From assembly GCF_917563885.1 (NCBI RefSeq), contig NZ_CAKJTG010000020.1:20245-84244 (forward strand): a stretch of DNA of 64,000 nucleotides, written 5' to 3'. Shown here piece by piece: positions 32,770 through 40,885 of this stretch; the first letter of the stretch is position 1; every line of letters starts with the position of its first letter. The notes under the pieces are model-generated. The model saw only the letters and a list, made by a program, of their open reading frames with translations. It had not been told where the DNA came from and made no database searches. A program made the translations under genes and the position numbers. This DNA is from Pseudoneobacillus rhizosphaerae (GTDB lineage: Bacteria; Bacillota; Bacilli; Bacillales; Cytobacillaceae).

Positions 32770-32856
32770 ATCCCTACGCTAGCATTAACTAACAGGTTCT
32801 AAGGGTTAGAACTCAAACGCTCACTCTCAGCCGATTTAACGGCTCCCCTTGTGGAA
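32770..32856 (-). promoter_or_regulatory. TPP riboswitch (THI box) aptamer
   Basis: Read on the minus strand the block has the hallmarks of the thiamine pyrophosphate aptamer in order: AGGGGAGCCG, CGGCTGAGAGTGAGCG, ACCCTTAGAACCTG, then TTAGTTAATGCTAGCGTAGGGA. It lies 3' of a sigma-A promoter and 5' of a terminator and controls thiT. TPP binding is expected to favour termination. Confidence 0.95.
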
Positions 32857-32880
32857 ATATTTAATTTTTACAACAACTTG

Positions 32881-32909
32881 ACTATACATCGTTTACTTCA
32901 GCATTACAA
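32881..32909 (-). promoter_or_regulatory. Sigma-A promoter of thiT
   Basis: Minus-strand TTGTAA (32904-32909), 17-nt spacer, TATAGT (32881-32886). Transcription would start a few bases before the riboswitch. The rest of 32910-33112 up to the kinase gene is AT-rich and shows no gene. Confidence 0.65.
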
Positions 32910-33112
32910 GTAAAACATTTTTATAATGACTTAAGTTCTATTCACTTGGAGGCAAAATTCGAAAAACACTAGGATAATTATTAAAAATATATACCATTCG
33001 TCACAACTTCTTATTTTTCTACAAAAGTCGATAAAGGAAAATGCCAAAACAACTCGAATACTATACATAACATAGAAACATTCTATACTGTTTCGTGAAT
33101 ATGGAGGTTTGC

Positions 33113-34237
33113 ATGTTATCTGAAACGAAATCAAAACTTGTTGACTATTTAGAGAGCCGTAAGGAAGATATATTAAATGAGTGGAGCAAAAAAATAATTA
33201 TCTCCACAAATGACCCATTTGCAGATCAAATCCGTTTGAATGGGGAGTCTATGTTCATCCTTATCCAGAACATTGTTTCTGCTGATGAATATGATCTTGA
33301 TGAACATCTTCAAAAACTTGCTACACGAATTGCAACAGAAAGAGTGCAAGCAAATATTAATATTGGGGATTTTGTTTTTAATGTAAGTATGGGAAGATCC
33401 ATTGTATATCAACAATTAACAGAGTCCGGTCAGGAATGGGATGATCTTCAGAAAACCATTAATATGATTAATTATTGCTTTGATAAGTTTTTATATTTTG
33501 CGGTTTCTGCCTATACAGATGTAAAAAATAAAATCATTGAAGAAAAAACACAATTTATCGATTCTACTCACAAGGACCGGTTAACTCTACTTGGTCAAAT
33601 GACTTCTAGTTTCGTTCATGAATTTAGAAATCCACTAACATCAGTTCAAGGCTTTATTCAGCTAATTAAATCGGAAAATCCCGAAATGAAATATCTCGAT
33701 ATCATTTCCAACGAGCTAGAACAACTCAATTTTAGAATTTCACAATTTCTTTTATTATCTAAAAAGGAATTAATTGGAAAAGAAAAGACTTCTTTTTATT
33801 TAAATAAGTTGATAGAAGAAGTTCTTGTCTTTCTATATCCGAGTATATTGGACAGTAAGGTTAAGATACTAAAAGACTTAGAGACAGACGTTAACCTTTT
33901 CGGTTACGTTGATGAGATTCGTCAAGTGCTCATCAATATCATTTTCAATGCAATCGACGTAATCTGTCATTATCCTAGTGAGGAACCAATCATCGAAATT
34001 AAAACGATGCTTATTCCAAATTCCTTTATTCAAATCAGTATCAGTAATAATGGACCGATGATTCCTAAAGAGCATCAAAAAACTATTTTCGAACCGTTTT
34101 TTACAACCAAAAAACTTGGTACAGGTCTAGGACTATTCGTTAGCTCAGAAATCATTGAAAAGCATAAAGGAGTTTTAACCTGTAAATCGAGTTGTGACCA
34201 AACCATTTTTTCTATTCTGCTTCCATTAAATCAATAA
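33113..34237 (+). CDS. Orphan sensor histidine kinase
   Basis: The 374-residue protein has no membrane span. An N-terminal helical domain (MLSETKSKLVDYLESRKEDI to about residue 150) is followed by the HisKA dimerisation domain with the H box SSFVHEFRNPLTSVQGF and a HATPase with NIIFNAIDVI (N box) and GTGLGLFVSSEI (G box). The start is ATG 33113, 6 nt after GGAGG. Its H box is of the type found in Bacillus sporulation (KinA/KinB-like) kinases that feed Spo0F. No response regulator gene is adjacent, which supports an orphan, possibly phosphorelay, kinase. Confidence 0.9.
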   Translation: MLSETKSKLVDYLESRKEDILNEWSKKIIISTNDPFADQIRLNGESMFILIQNIVSADEYDLDEHLQKLATRIATERVQANINIGDFVFNVSMGRSIVYQQLTESGQEWDDLQKTINMINYCFDKFLYFAVSAYTDVKNKIIEEKTQFIDSTHKDRLTLLGQMTSSFVHEFRNPLTSVQGFIQLIKSENPEMKYLDIISNELEQLNFRISQFLLLSKKELIGKEKTSFYLNKLIEEVLVFLYPSILDSKVKILKDLETDVNLFGYVDEIRQVLINIIFNAIDVICHYPSEEPIIEIKTMLIPNSFIQISISNNGPMIPKEHQKTIFEPFFTTKKLGTGLGLFVSSEIIEKHKGVLTCKSSCDQTIFSILLPLNQ

Positions 34238-34254
34238 AGTTGGTCATTAATTTT

Positions 34255-34415
34255 GGCTGTTTTCGCAAAGATTGTTGCTTTTCGAACCGAGTTTAATCCC
34301 GTATTATTTATGGCTTCGTGGCATCTTTTCGTATCTTTTTGAAATTTTCATGTGCTAGTCTTTTGTTTTGTCGCTTATGTTAGTAGCAATAGCAACAAAG
34401 TTTACGAAAAGAGCC
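34255..34415. mobile_element. MITE-like element with imperfect terminal inverted repeats
   Basis: The 161-bp block starts GGCTGTTTTCGCAAAGATTG and ends, in inverse, with GGCTCTTTTCGTAAACTTTG, giving terminal repeats of about 24 bp with four or five mismatches. It has no ORF. A partial copy of its left end is in the thiT leader (32658-32689). From memory similar ends (GGCTnTTTTCGCAAAGATTG) recur in other Bacillus genomes. Confidence 0.6.
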
Positions 34416-34453
34416 TTAATTTTAGAATCACTGGTTTTAGGAGTTGGTTTAAA

Positions 34454-34999
34454 GTGTTTACACTAAAGGTCGATCAGGAAATTGAATTGCAATTATTTCA
34501 ACACCATCATGCAAATGAGCTTTTCGATTTAGTTGATCAAAATCGCTTTTACTTGCGGCAATGGTTGCCGTGGGTTGACTCTATGGACTCTCCCTTTCAA
34601 TATCATACTATTATCCCAATGTGGTTAAAGCAATTTGCAGATAACCAAGGCTTTAATTTAGGTGTAAGATACAAAGGCACTTTAGTAGGAGCGATTGGAA
34701 TTCATCAAATTGACTGGAGAAATCAAATGACCACGATTGGCTACTATTTGGGAGAAGGCAATCAAGGAAAAGGCATTATGACTAAAGCTGTGCAAGCACT
34801 CCTTAACTATGTTTTCTTTCAGCTCAAGTTAAATAGGGTTGAAATTCGTTGTGGAGAACGGAACTATAAGAGTAGAGCGATTCCAGAAAGACTAGGTTTT
34901 ACCCAAGAGGGAATCATTCGTGATGGTGAAAATCTATATGGACATTATCATCATTTAATTATTTATAGCATGTTGAAAAGAGAATGGATTAAAGGGTAA
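34454..34999 (+). CDS. GNAT acetyltransferase, YdaF/RimL type
   Basis: The 181-residue enzyme has the GNAT fold: an N-terminal FTLKVDQEIELQLFQ, the substrate-loop RQWLPWVD, the acetyl-CoA loop GEGNQGKGIMTKA (a Q/RxxGxG/A variant) and RAIPERLGFTQEGIIRDG. This matches ribosomal-protein-serine acetyltransferase-like YdaF of Bacillus. The longest frame begins in the MITE-like element; I use GTG 34454 (MFTLKVDQ), which aligns with the YdaF N-terminus and has AGGAG about 10 nt before. The acceptor is unknown. Confidence 0.87.
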   Translation: MFTLKVDQEIELQLFQHHHANELFDLVDQNRFYLRQWLPWVDSMDSPFQYHTIIPMWLKQFADNQGFNLGVRYKGTLVGAIGIHQIDWRNQMTTIGYYLGEGNQGKGIMTKAVQALLNYVFFQLKLNRVEIRCGERNYKSRAIPERLGFTQEGIIRDGENLYGHYHHLIIYSMLKREWIKG

Positions 35000-35351
35000 T
35001 CAATATAGTAACTCATCATAAAAAAGTAGCCTTATTAGCACTTAAAGGGGTCGGGTGAAGAGGAGGAAACGTCAATTCACACCCGCTTTGACATTGAAAT
35101 TAACACATCAATTAGAACACTTACAATTGTTGTTAAGATAACATTTATAGCATTTTGTATGACAATTTAGTAAGAAAATTATCGTACAAATTAAAAACAG
35201 CACATAAATTTATGTGCTGTCTTTAAACATTGCTAAAATCTTTATCAAAAAGATTGTTAATTAATAAAAAAGATTATCTTTTATCTCGTTTTTTAAAATA
35301 AACTAGAGTATAATTTTTAAGGAATATTTACCAAATAAGGGAGGGAATGTT
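35000..35351. other. Gene-free gap with terminator-like palindrome
   Basis: No gene with a start codon and ribosome site is visible. At 35040-35080 GGGTGAA pairs with TTCACACCC around an AGGAGG sequence. At 35200-35222 AACAGCACATAAATTTATGTGCTGT is a near-perfect hairpin with T-rich sequence on both sides, best as a minus-strand terminator; no minus gene ends there, so a small RNA is possible. Confidence 0.4.
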
Positions 35352-36074
35352 ATGTTAATTTTTGGCGGAATTATTCTTATATTTTTACTATTTGTTTACC
35401 CATTTCAAGATATTAAATATACAAAAAAAGTAAAAGAAACGGGCAATTGGGAAGAAAAAAGAGAATATTTTCTGTTTATCATGAAAAGTGAATGGTTTTT
35501 GACCTTTTTAATTTTGATTGGGGCTGCCGCTTTTTCAGTATCATGGACAGAGTTCGGATTAAAAATTCCAAATGAAAACACTTCAAAATTACTAGGTATG
35601 TTTTTGGGATTTATTATAGGTGTCCTATTTTTAGTCTTGGTTTTATTTAGGCTTCCGTTTTATAAGAAGAGAATGGATAAACAAATGGAAAATATTAGTT
35701 TTTTAGCCCCTGCGAATAAAAGAGAACGAAATTGGGGGTTAGCTTCAAGTGTAACTGCTGGTATTTGTGAAGAAATCATTTATCGTGGATTTGTTATATT
35801 TTATTTACAAAGTCTACCCTTTGATCTATCTTTACCCGTAGTTTTAGTGTTATCTGCCTTAATTTTCGGATTTGGACATATTTATCAGGGGTGGAAAGGG
35901 TTTCTCTTAACAAGTTTTCTTGGTTTTGTATTTGCAAGAGTATATGTAATGACAGATTCTCTTTTATTTCCAATAATATTACACATTATTATTGATGCAC
36001 GTTTCTTCTTGATGCAAAAGCTAAAGAACGAGAATCATGATAATGTTCATCAAGAGTTTAAAAATCTAATATGA
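35352..36074 (+). CDS. CPBP family intramembrane metalloprotease
   Basis: The 240-residue protein has about seven hydrophobic segments and the CPBP/Rce1-type motifs: CEEIIYRGF (EExxxR, catalytic Glu pair), FGFGHIYQG (FxxxH) and HIIIDARF (HxxxD/N). These bacterial CAAX-like proteases are often linked with bacteriocin self-immunity or protein prenyl-like processing, but most are uncharacterised. GGGAGGG precedes the ATG. It is monocistronic; a long hairpin follows at 36107-36148. Confidence 0.88.
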   Translation: MLIFGGIILIFLLFVYPFQDIKYTKKVKETGNWEEKREYFLFIMKSEWFLTFLILIGAAAFSVSWTEFGLKIPNENTSKLLGMFLGFIIGVLFLVLVLFRLPFYKKRMDKQMENISFLAPANKRERNWGLASSVTAGICEEIIYRGFVIFYLQSLPFDLSLPVVLVLSALIFGFGHIYQGWKGFLLTSFLGFVFARVYVMTDSLLFPIILHIIIDARFFLMQKLKNENHDNVHQEFKNLI

Positions 36075-36106
36075 ATTAATAAAAGCAGATGGATACGAAT
36101 TTGTTA

Positions 36107-36148
36107 TGACCCCCAAAAGTTAGATTGAATTCTAACTTTTGGGGGTCA
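36107..36148. repeat. Abutted inverted pair of IS-end-like sequences
   Basis: TGACCCCCAAAAGTTAGA and its exact complement TCTAACTTTTGGGGGTCA are separated by 6 bp. Sequences of this kind are, from memory, terminal inverted repeats of IS3-family (IS150-like) elements. No transposase lies between them, and no target duplication is apparent. It may be an internal-deletion relic; the hairpin may also serve as terminator of the CPBP gene. Confidence 0.6.
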
Positions 36149-36278
36149 CATCAAATCTTCTGCTTTTTCTATTGCAAATTTCCTGTTAAAACATTGACGA
36201 TTCACTATGCGAATTCCGCTGTGAATAAGTATTTTCTCCCTATCAACCGAACCCGTTAATTAACAATGGCTACTTTTT

Positions 36279-36545
36279 TTATAGTTTTTTAAGCTTCCAT
36301 ACTCTTAACACATGTCCACCGCAACCACACTGATCAATATATTTAAGCCTAACGGTTTCATTATACATTTTTTCTATTAGTGGCTGAAGGTACTCTACTG
36401 GGTCCCCAAAGTTTGCACTCGTTACGAGGTTCACAAAATATCCTGGTTTGGTTATTTCAACTGCCTCTAAGGCATCTTTTAATAGTAGATCGATGTCATT
36501 CTCATACTCGTCATGTTCTAGGTCTTTTGTCCAATCCTTTTCCAT
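36279..36545 (-). CDS. Hypothetical protein with CGCGGHV motif
   Basis: An 88-residue soluble protein, acidic at the N-terminus and ending with YIDQCGCGGHVLRVWKLKKL. The Cys-Gly-Cys-Gly-Gly-His cluster could bind a metal. AAAGGAG precedes the ATG. It follows a coiled-coil gene in the same direction by 15 bp, so the two are probably an operon. I do not recognise the family. Confidence 0.7.
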   Translation of the reverse strand: MEKDWTKDLEHDEYENDIDLLLKDALEAVEITKPGYFVNLVTSANFGDPVEYLQPLIEKMYNETVRLKYIDQCGCGGHVLRVWKLKKL

Positions 36546-36560
36546 AATATCTCCTTTAGA

Positions 36561-36875
36561 CTAGTGAGCTGTATTAGCTTGTTGTTTCTTTAACATAATA
36601 ATTTCCTCTTCTGCTCTGCCAATTTTGATAAGATGTGAATCTAAACGCTTATGAATCGTTCTGAGTTCATCGTTAGGGTTAAAGGTGAAATTTTCTTTTA
36701 GCTCTTCTAAAGTATCCTTAATATCGGAAAGATCAATTTGATTGACCGCAACACGGTGCTCTATACTATCAACCTTTTCTAAACGAGCAAGTCTTTTTTC
36801 AATATTTCCTAATTTATCATTATATGAGAGGATAACGGTTTTCATTTCCTCTAATGCTTTCATTACTTGATCCAT
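36561..36875 (-). CDS. Coiled-coil hypothetical protein
   Basis: A 104-residue protein almost entirely heptad-like (MKALEEMKTVILSYNDKL, IEKRLARLEKV, LDSHLIKIGRAEEEIIMLK), predicted to form a long coiled coil. GAGGGGAAA precedes the ATG at 36875. It is upstream of the CGCGGHV protein gene by 15 bp. Structural or adaptor role possible; no named family. Confidence 0.7.
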   Translation of the reverse strand: MDQVMKALEEMKTVILSYNDKLGNIEKRLARLEKVDSIEHRVAVNQIDLSDIKDTLEELKENFTFNPNDELRTIHKRLDSHLIKIGRAEEEIIMLKKQQANTAH

Positions 36876-36967
36876 TTTACATTTCCCCTCTGCGCTTTAT
36901 ATATTATTTATATTTTTATATTAACATCTTTTTCACTATCAAGATGTTACAAAAAAAGCAACAAATT

Positions 36968-37022
36968 TTTTAGCACATTAAAGCGCTGAGGGACAGTCCC
37001 TCAGCGCTTTAATGTGCTAAAA
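36968..37022. repeat. 55-bp GGGAC-core palindrome, copy 1
   Basis: A perfect palindrome with 27-bp arms around one central A; the core is GGGACAGTCCC and the outer part TTTTAGCACATTAAAGC. It contains the stop codon of the DUF4173 gene (37017-37019) and can terminate transcription in both directions. It aligns over its length with the 55-bp block at 39571-39625. Confidence 0.85.
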
Positions 37023-38477
37023 TTCAGTTTCTTTTAGCTTATTATATGCTTTTTCCCTGGACCAATTCCATTCCCACCAACCAGATTCATCTTTTACTGC
37101 TACTTGTTTTCGTTCCCTTAATAATTGCCGCAATTGTGGGACGTTTGGGTTTTCCTCAAATAGCTCGATTAACCCTGAAATACCTGTGAAACCTAAGCTA
37201 TTTAAATAGTGGATATCGACCTTTCCCGTCTTTTCAAATCGCTCTAGATTCTCATTTACGACCATTTGGTCAATATTGCTGACATTTAACAATGAATAAT
37301 AAATCAAGCCTGAAAGAAGGAAAAAATGGATAAGTGATAAACGATCTAACCATATTTTTAAGAATGTATAAACTAATAAAATCAACACATACAGCATAAA
37401 GGAATGGGCCAAAACTCGAGAAAAGGTAAATCCATAAGCTTCCTCATACATCATTAATCTAAGGAACGCAGATATCAACATGACGCCTGTAAAACCCACG
37501 AGGGTGCTTAATAATCCCCTTGTCATTCGTTGTTTCCACTGCTGTTGATGTTTCATTAGTGACAGAACAATGACTAATATAGACAGATTTAAAAGAATTA
37601 CCACTAATAATTCAAAAAATCCTCTCCTTGCATATTCAGCATAAGTAAATCCTGTTTCGAGTTGATTGTTAAATAAATACCGAAATTGGACGATGGTAAA
37701 TAACAAATAGACAAGGTTAAGACTAATTAATAGCGTCCAAATAATAATCGGATCCCATGCAAAATAGCGGCGTACCCCAATCTGTTGATCCAGTGAAAAG
37801 GATTTATAGTAAAGAACTTGCAAAAAGGAAAATATAGTAAAGGTGAAAAATAATATCACGATAAGCCTAATCACTTCATCACCAATTTCGAAATTAAACA
37901 CTTTTCCTGGAAAATTAATAATAATTTTCCTAAACTCTAAATCGGCTGATGACAATAGAATTAAAACCATAAACATAATTGGAGCCGTGATAAGGAGTCC
38001 GATAAATACTTTTTTCACAACCTGATAAGATTGCTCATTTACTCCTCTTTTTAACTTACGTATATTTTCAGAAAAAAGCTGCTTTGTAAATCCAATGGAC
38101 TTACCTATCGTTTTCAAAATAATAGCTAGAAAACTCCAGTGGTACCAAATGGTTTTTGGCTTACCCGTAATGAGTACCAGTTGCACAACTATTAAAAATG
38201 GGATGATCAATATATTCAACATCCAAAATAACAAACTATTATTCAAAAAAAACGTGCTTGTTAAAACCCAAGTACAAATCATTAGTAATGTACCGAGGCG
38301 CATATTCGCTAATGGGCGATTTCGAAATCTTAGTATAAATACAGTGTAAAAAGTAGCTAAAAACAAAAATATAGAAACTCCACCAAAATAGTTTTCAATC
38401 ATTTGTTGGAATGCAATTCCTAGACAAAGACATGCCAAGAAAAAATAGAAGTCCCTATTTCCTAATAGTGCTTTCAT
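37017..38477 (-). CDS. DUF4173 family membrane protein
   Basis: The 486-residue protein has about 12 hydrophobic segments and ends with a soluble tail (VKDESGWWEWNWSREKAYNKL), the layout of the DUF4153/DUF4173 family. I start at ATG 38477 (MKALLGNRDFYFF), about 7 nt after GAGGAGGTAA; the frame is open 14 codons further. It is the third gene of a PadR-HAAS-DUF4173 unit. Function unknown; such membrane proteins are often controlled by the adjacent PadR repressor. Confidence 0.82.
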   Translation of the reverse strand: MKALLGNRDFYFFLACLCLGIAFQQMIENYFGGVSIFLFLATFYTVFILRFRNRPLANMRLGTLLMICTWVLTSTFFLNNSLLFWMLNILIIPFLIVVQLVLITGKPKTIWYHWSFLAIILKTIGKSIGFTKQLFSENIRKLKRGVNEQSYQVVKKVFIGLLITAPIMFMVLILLSSADLEFRKIIINFPGKVFNFEIGDEVIRLIVILFFTFTIFSFLQVLYYKSFSLDQQIGVRRYFAWDPIIIWTLLISLNLVYLLFTIVQFRYLFNNQLETGFTYAEYARRGFFELLVVILLNLSILVIVLSLMKHQQQWKQRMTRGLLSTLVGFTGVMLISAFLRLMMYEEAYGFTFSRVLAHSFMLYVLILLVYTFLKIWLDRLSLIHFFLLSGLIYYSLLNVSNIDQMVVNENLERFEKTGKVDIHYLNSLGFTGISGLIELFEENPNVPQLRQLLRERKQVAVKDESGWWEWNWSREKAYNKLKETEF

Positions 38478-38549
38478 TTCAATTACCTCCTCCTCAATAC
38501 CTTTATATTCTATATACAAAGAATTACGATGTATATGGATAAAAAAATT

Positions 38550-39188
38550 TTATTGAACTGAAGCTTTTTTCCCCCAAAAATAACCCAATGTACATATTGG
38601 ATAGAGGATACAAGTAAACGCTACGCAAACAATGATAAATTTTTTATTTAAAAGTGGTTCAAACCATTCATGCGGAATAATATGAAAAACGATTAAGTAC
38701 ATTAGAGCTAAATTTGGAATAATGGACAAAAGAAAAGTTTTTACCATTAGATTCTTGCCATTAGGTCCAAATGCTCTTCCTATTTCATAGCCTAGTAATC
38801 CCCAAAACAGTATATATACTAAAATAATAATTCCTGAAATAGAGGTTAATTTCTGCCAAATAGCACCCGTCCAACCCCATTTGAAATAATTATGTAAAGC
38901 GGTTAATAGAAATCCGAAAGAGAAAAACAAAAGGTTAACAATTACAAAATTCCATTTCGTCTTATTAGGTGTAATGGACATTTCTTCTTTCCATGATTCC
39001 AAAATTTCTTCAGGTGTACCGAGCCGTTCAATAATATAGTCCATGTCGGTTTGAGAAATCCCTAAACAAGGTTTCTCATCAAGTAGTTCAGTAATATGCA
39101 GTTCATATTCCTTTATGATTTCATTCTTTTTAGGATGGTTCTGTAGTCCTATTTCCAGTTTGGTGAGAAATTCTTCTTTATCGATCAT
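38550..39188 (-). CDS. HAAS-domain membrane protein (DUF1700-like)
   Basis: The 212-residue protein has an N-terminal cytoplasmic alpha-helical HAAS domain (about residues 1-80: [30 protein letters not shown] and [18 protein letters not shown]) followed by four or so membrane spans. HAAS proteins are typically encoded next to PadR-type regulators. It overlaps the PadR gene by ATGA. It may be a membrane sensor or envelope-stress protein controlled by PadR. Confidence 0.85.
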   Translation of the reverse strand: MIDKEEFLTKLEIGLQNHPKKNEIIKEYELHITELLDEKPCLGISQTDMDYIIERLGTPEEILESWKEEMSITPNKTKWNFVIVNLLFFSFGFLLTALHNYFKWGWTGAIWQKLTSISGIIILVYILFWGLLGYEIGRAFGPNGKNLMVKTFLLSIIPNLALMYLIVFHIIPHEWFEPLLNKKFIIVCVAFTCILYPICTLGYFWGKKASVQ

Positions 39189-39517
39189 GTTTCATTTCCC
39201 TTTATTACTTTTCCCATCACCTGCACAAAACGATTCCATTCGTTTGTTTTTTCCTGGAGAAGCTTCTTTCCTTCAGCAGTTATCTGATAATATTTCCGTG
39301 CTGGGCCTTTTTCTTGCTCTTCCCAATAACACTTTACATATTCCTGGTTTTCAAGCTTATGTAAAGCTGGATATAACGTACCTTCCTTAACTTGAAGATG
39401 ATGCTCACTTCGTTGATCAAGTACCTTTACAAGTTCATAGCCATACATATCCTTCTCATTTAAAAGCTTGAGTAAAATAAGTGAAGTGCTCCCTTTCACT
39501 AATTCACGATTAAACAT
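39185..39517 (-). CDS. PadR-family transcriptional regulator
   Basis: The 110-residue winged-helix repressor has the PadR core: [33 protein letters not shown] (here [19 protein letters not shown]) and [23 protein letters not shown] precedes the ATG. It is the first gene of the unit with HAAS and DUF4173 genes. A palindrome AATGTCAACATT lies over its own -35 and may be its operator, giving autoregulation. The inducing signal is unknown. Confidence 0.92.
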   Translation of the reverse strand: MFNRELVKGSTSLILLKLLNEKDMYGYELVKVLDQRSEHHLQVKEGTLYPALHKLENQEYVKCYWEEQEKGPARKYYQITAEGKKLLQEKTNEWNRFVQVMGKVIKGNET

Positions 39518-39537
39518 TTTCTCACCACCTACATAGA

Positions 39538-39570
39538 ATTATGAGGTATCCTAAATCCAATGTCAACATT
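39538..39570 (-). promoter_or_regulatory. Promoter and candidate operator of the PadR operon
   Basis: Minus-strand TTGACA (39561-39566), 17-nt spacer and CATAAT (39538-39543) form a near-consensus sigma-A promoter. The -35 is embedded in the palindrome AATGTCAACATT (39559-39570), of the ATGT..ACAT type often bound by PadR proteins. Confidence 0.65.
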
Positions 39571-39625
39571 CTTTAACACTTTAAAGCACCCGGGGACTGT
39601 CCCCACATACTTTAAAGTGTTAAAG
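39571..39625. repeat. 55-bp GGGAC-core palindrome, copy 2
   Basis: CTTTAACACTTTAAAG and its complement enclose a GGGGACTGTCCCC core. The element has the same length as copy 1 (36968-37022) and is identical at about 19 of 27 left-arm positions, with paired changes on both arms in the outer stem. It lies immediately upstream of the PadR promoter. Confidence 0.75.
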
Positions 39626-39711
39626 TTATTTTTTCTTTCAATATAAATATACATTCAGGTGATTACACTCTATAATAATGTTAATTGAGCTTTGAGGAGA
39701 GTTATCTTTAC

Positions 39712-40743
39712 ATGTGGAAAAAATGGCTGTTATTAGTTTGTATTTTATTAGTTATGTACCTTATACTCCCATATATACTTCCAATTGTTTTTGCTGGTAT
39801 AACTGCGATTTTGTTGGAACGCGTGATTCGCTTTCTTAAACATAGATTACGTTTTAAGCGATTTCAAGCTGTGCTACTCACTTATTTAAGTTATTTGGTT
39901 TTACTGTTTTTTGCTTTTTATTATGCCGTTTCAACCTTAACACAAAAGGTTACAGCATTATCAAAACTGGCACCGAAGCTAGTAATCAGCTTCTACGATT
40001 CTGGCATACGCCCTCTCATAAAAAAATGGGAGCAATATTTAAGTAATTTACCACCTGATGTCATTTCTTCGATCGAGAAATCTTTTGAAAATGCGGTTAA
40101 TGGTCTGACTTTATTTTTACAAAATATGGCTGAAGGTCTTATCTCATTGATAACGTCAATTCCTAGTTTCTTGGTTGAATTTTTAATCTATTTAATTGCT
40201 CTTTTTCTCATTAGCCTGGAATATCCAAACATATTTAAAACGATTAATTCCTATTTAAAAGAAGAAACAAAAGCAAAAATAAATTTAGTACTAAAACCAC
40301 TAGCAGAGGCTTCCATCGGTTTCATTAAGGCGCAAATTATTCTAAGCTTTGTAACCTTTATTCTAGCCTTTATTGGTTTATGGATTTTACAAGCACCTTA
40401 TAAAACACTGCTTTCCCTTTTAATTGTTCTTGTTGATATTTTACCAATACTTGGAACAGGATCGGTACTTGTACCTTGGGCTGTTGTTGCCTTTTTTCAA
40501 AATAACGACTTTTTAGGTACTGGTTTAATCATCTTGTTTTTAGCTATTACAGTGATAAGAAGGACTATCGAACCTAAAATACTTGCTCAAAATTTGGGTA
40601 TATCACCGTTAGCTTCGTTAATTAGTCTCTTCATTGGCTTCAAACTTATAGGATTTATCGGAATGTTTATCGGACCAGGACTTGTTATTATCTGGAATAC
40701 GTTAATTAAGGCAAACATTATAAAAATGAATTTCAAAATTTAA
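39712..40743 (+). CDS. AI-2E family transporter (YtvI-like)
   Basis: The 343-residue protein has about eight membrane spans and the family blocks FLIYLIALFLISLEYP, GFIKAQIILSFVTF, LVDILPILGTGSVLVPWAV and RTIEPKILAQNLGISPLASL. Bacillus paralogues include YtvI, a sporulation membrane protein; others are permeases of unclear substrate, and the AI-2 link is uncertain in Firmicutes. The frame opens with TTG at 39685, but ATG 39712 gives MWKKWLLLV and follows GAGGAGAG at about 10 nt. It is followed by a terminator. Confidence 0.85.
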   Translation: MWKKWLLLVCILLVMYLILPYILPIVFAGITAILLERVIRFLKHRLRFKRFQAVLLTYLSYLVLLFFAFYYAVSTLTQKVTALSKLAPKLVISFYDSGIRPLIKKWEQYLSNLPPDVISSIEKSFENAVNGLTLFLQNMAEGLISLITSIPSFLVEFLIYLIALFLISLEYPNIFKTINSYLKEETKAKINLVLKPLAEASIGFIKAQIILSFVTFILAFIGLWILQAPYKTLLSLLIVLVDILPILGTGSVLVPWAVVAFFQNNDFLGTGLIILFLAITVIRRTIEPKILAQNLGISPLASLISLFIGFKLIGFIGMFIGPGLVIIWNTLIKANIIKMNFKI

Positions 40744-40750
40744 GTATCGG

Positions 40751-40779
40751 GCATCCTTATTTTATAAGGATGCTTTTTT
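40751..40779 (+). terminator. Rho-independent terminator of the AI-2E family gene
   Basis: GCATCCTTAT with ATAAGGATGC, a 3-nt loop and six T. Confidence 0.93.
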
Positions 40780-40885
40780 GATTCAATGCAACAATCTTTT
40801 TACTATTCATTCGGTTTCGATTAATTGTATAATTTTGTTAAGGAAAAAGATTATATTTTCCACAAAGAAAAGGGGTTTATTAAAG

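Noticed and set aside
35090..35190. Hydrophobic minus-strand frame like a type I toxin (ILTTIVSVLIDVLI)
   Set aside because: No ATG, GTG or TTG start in frame and no Shine-Dalgarno; an antitoxin RNA cannot be shown.
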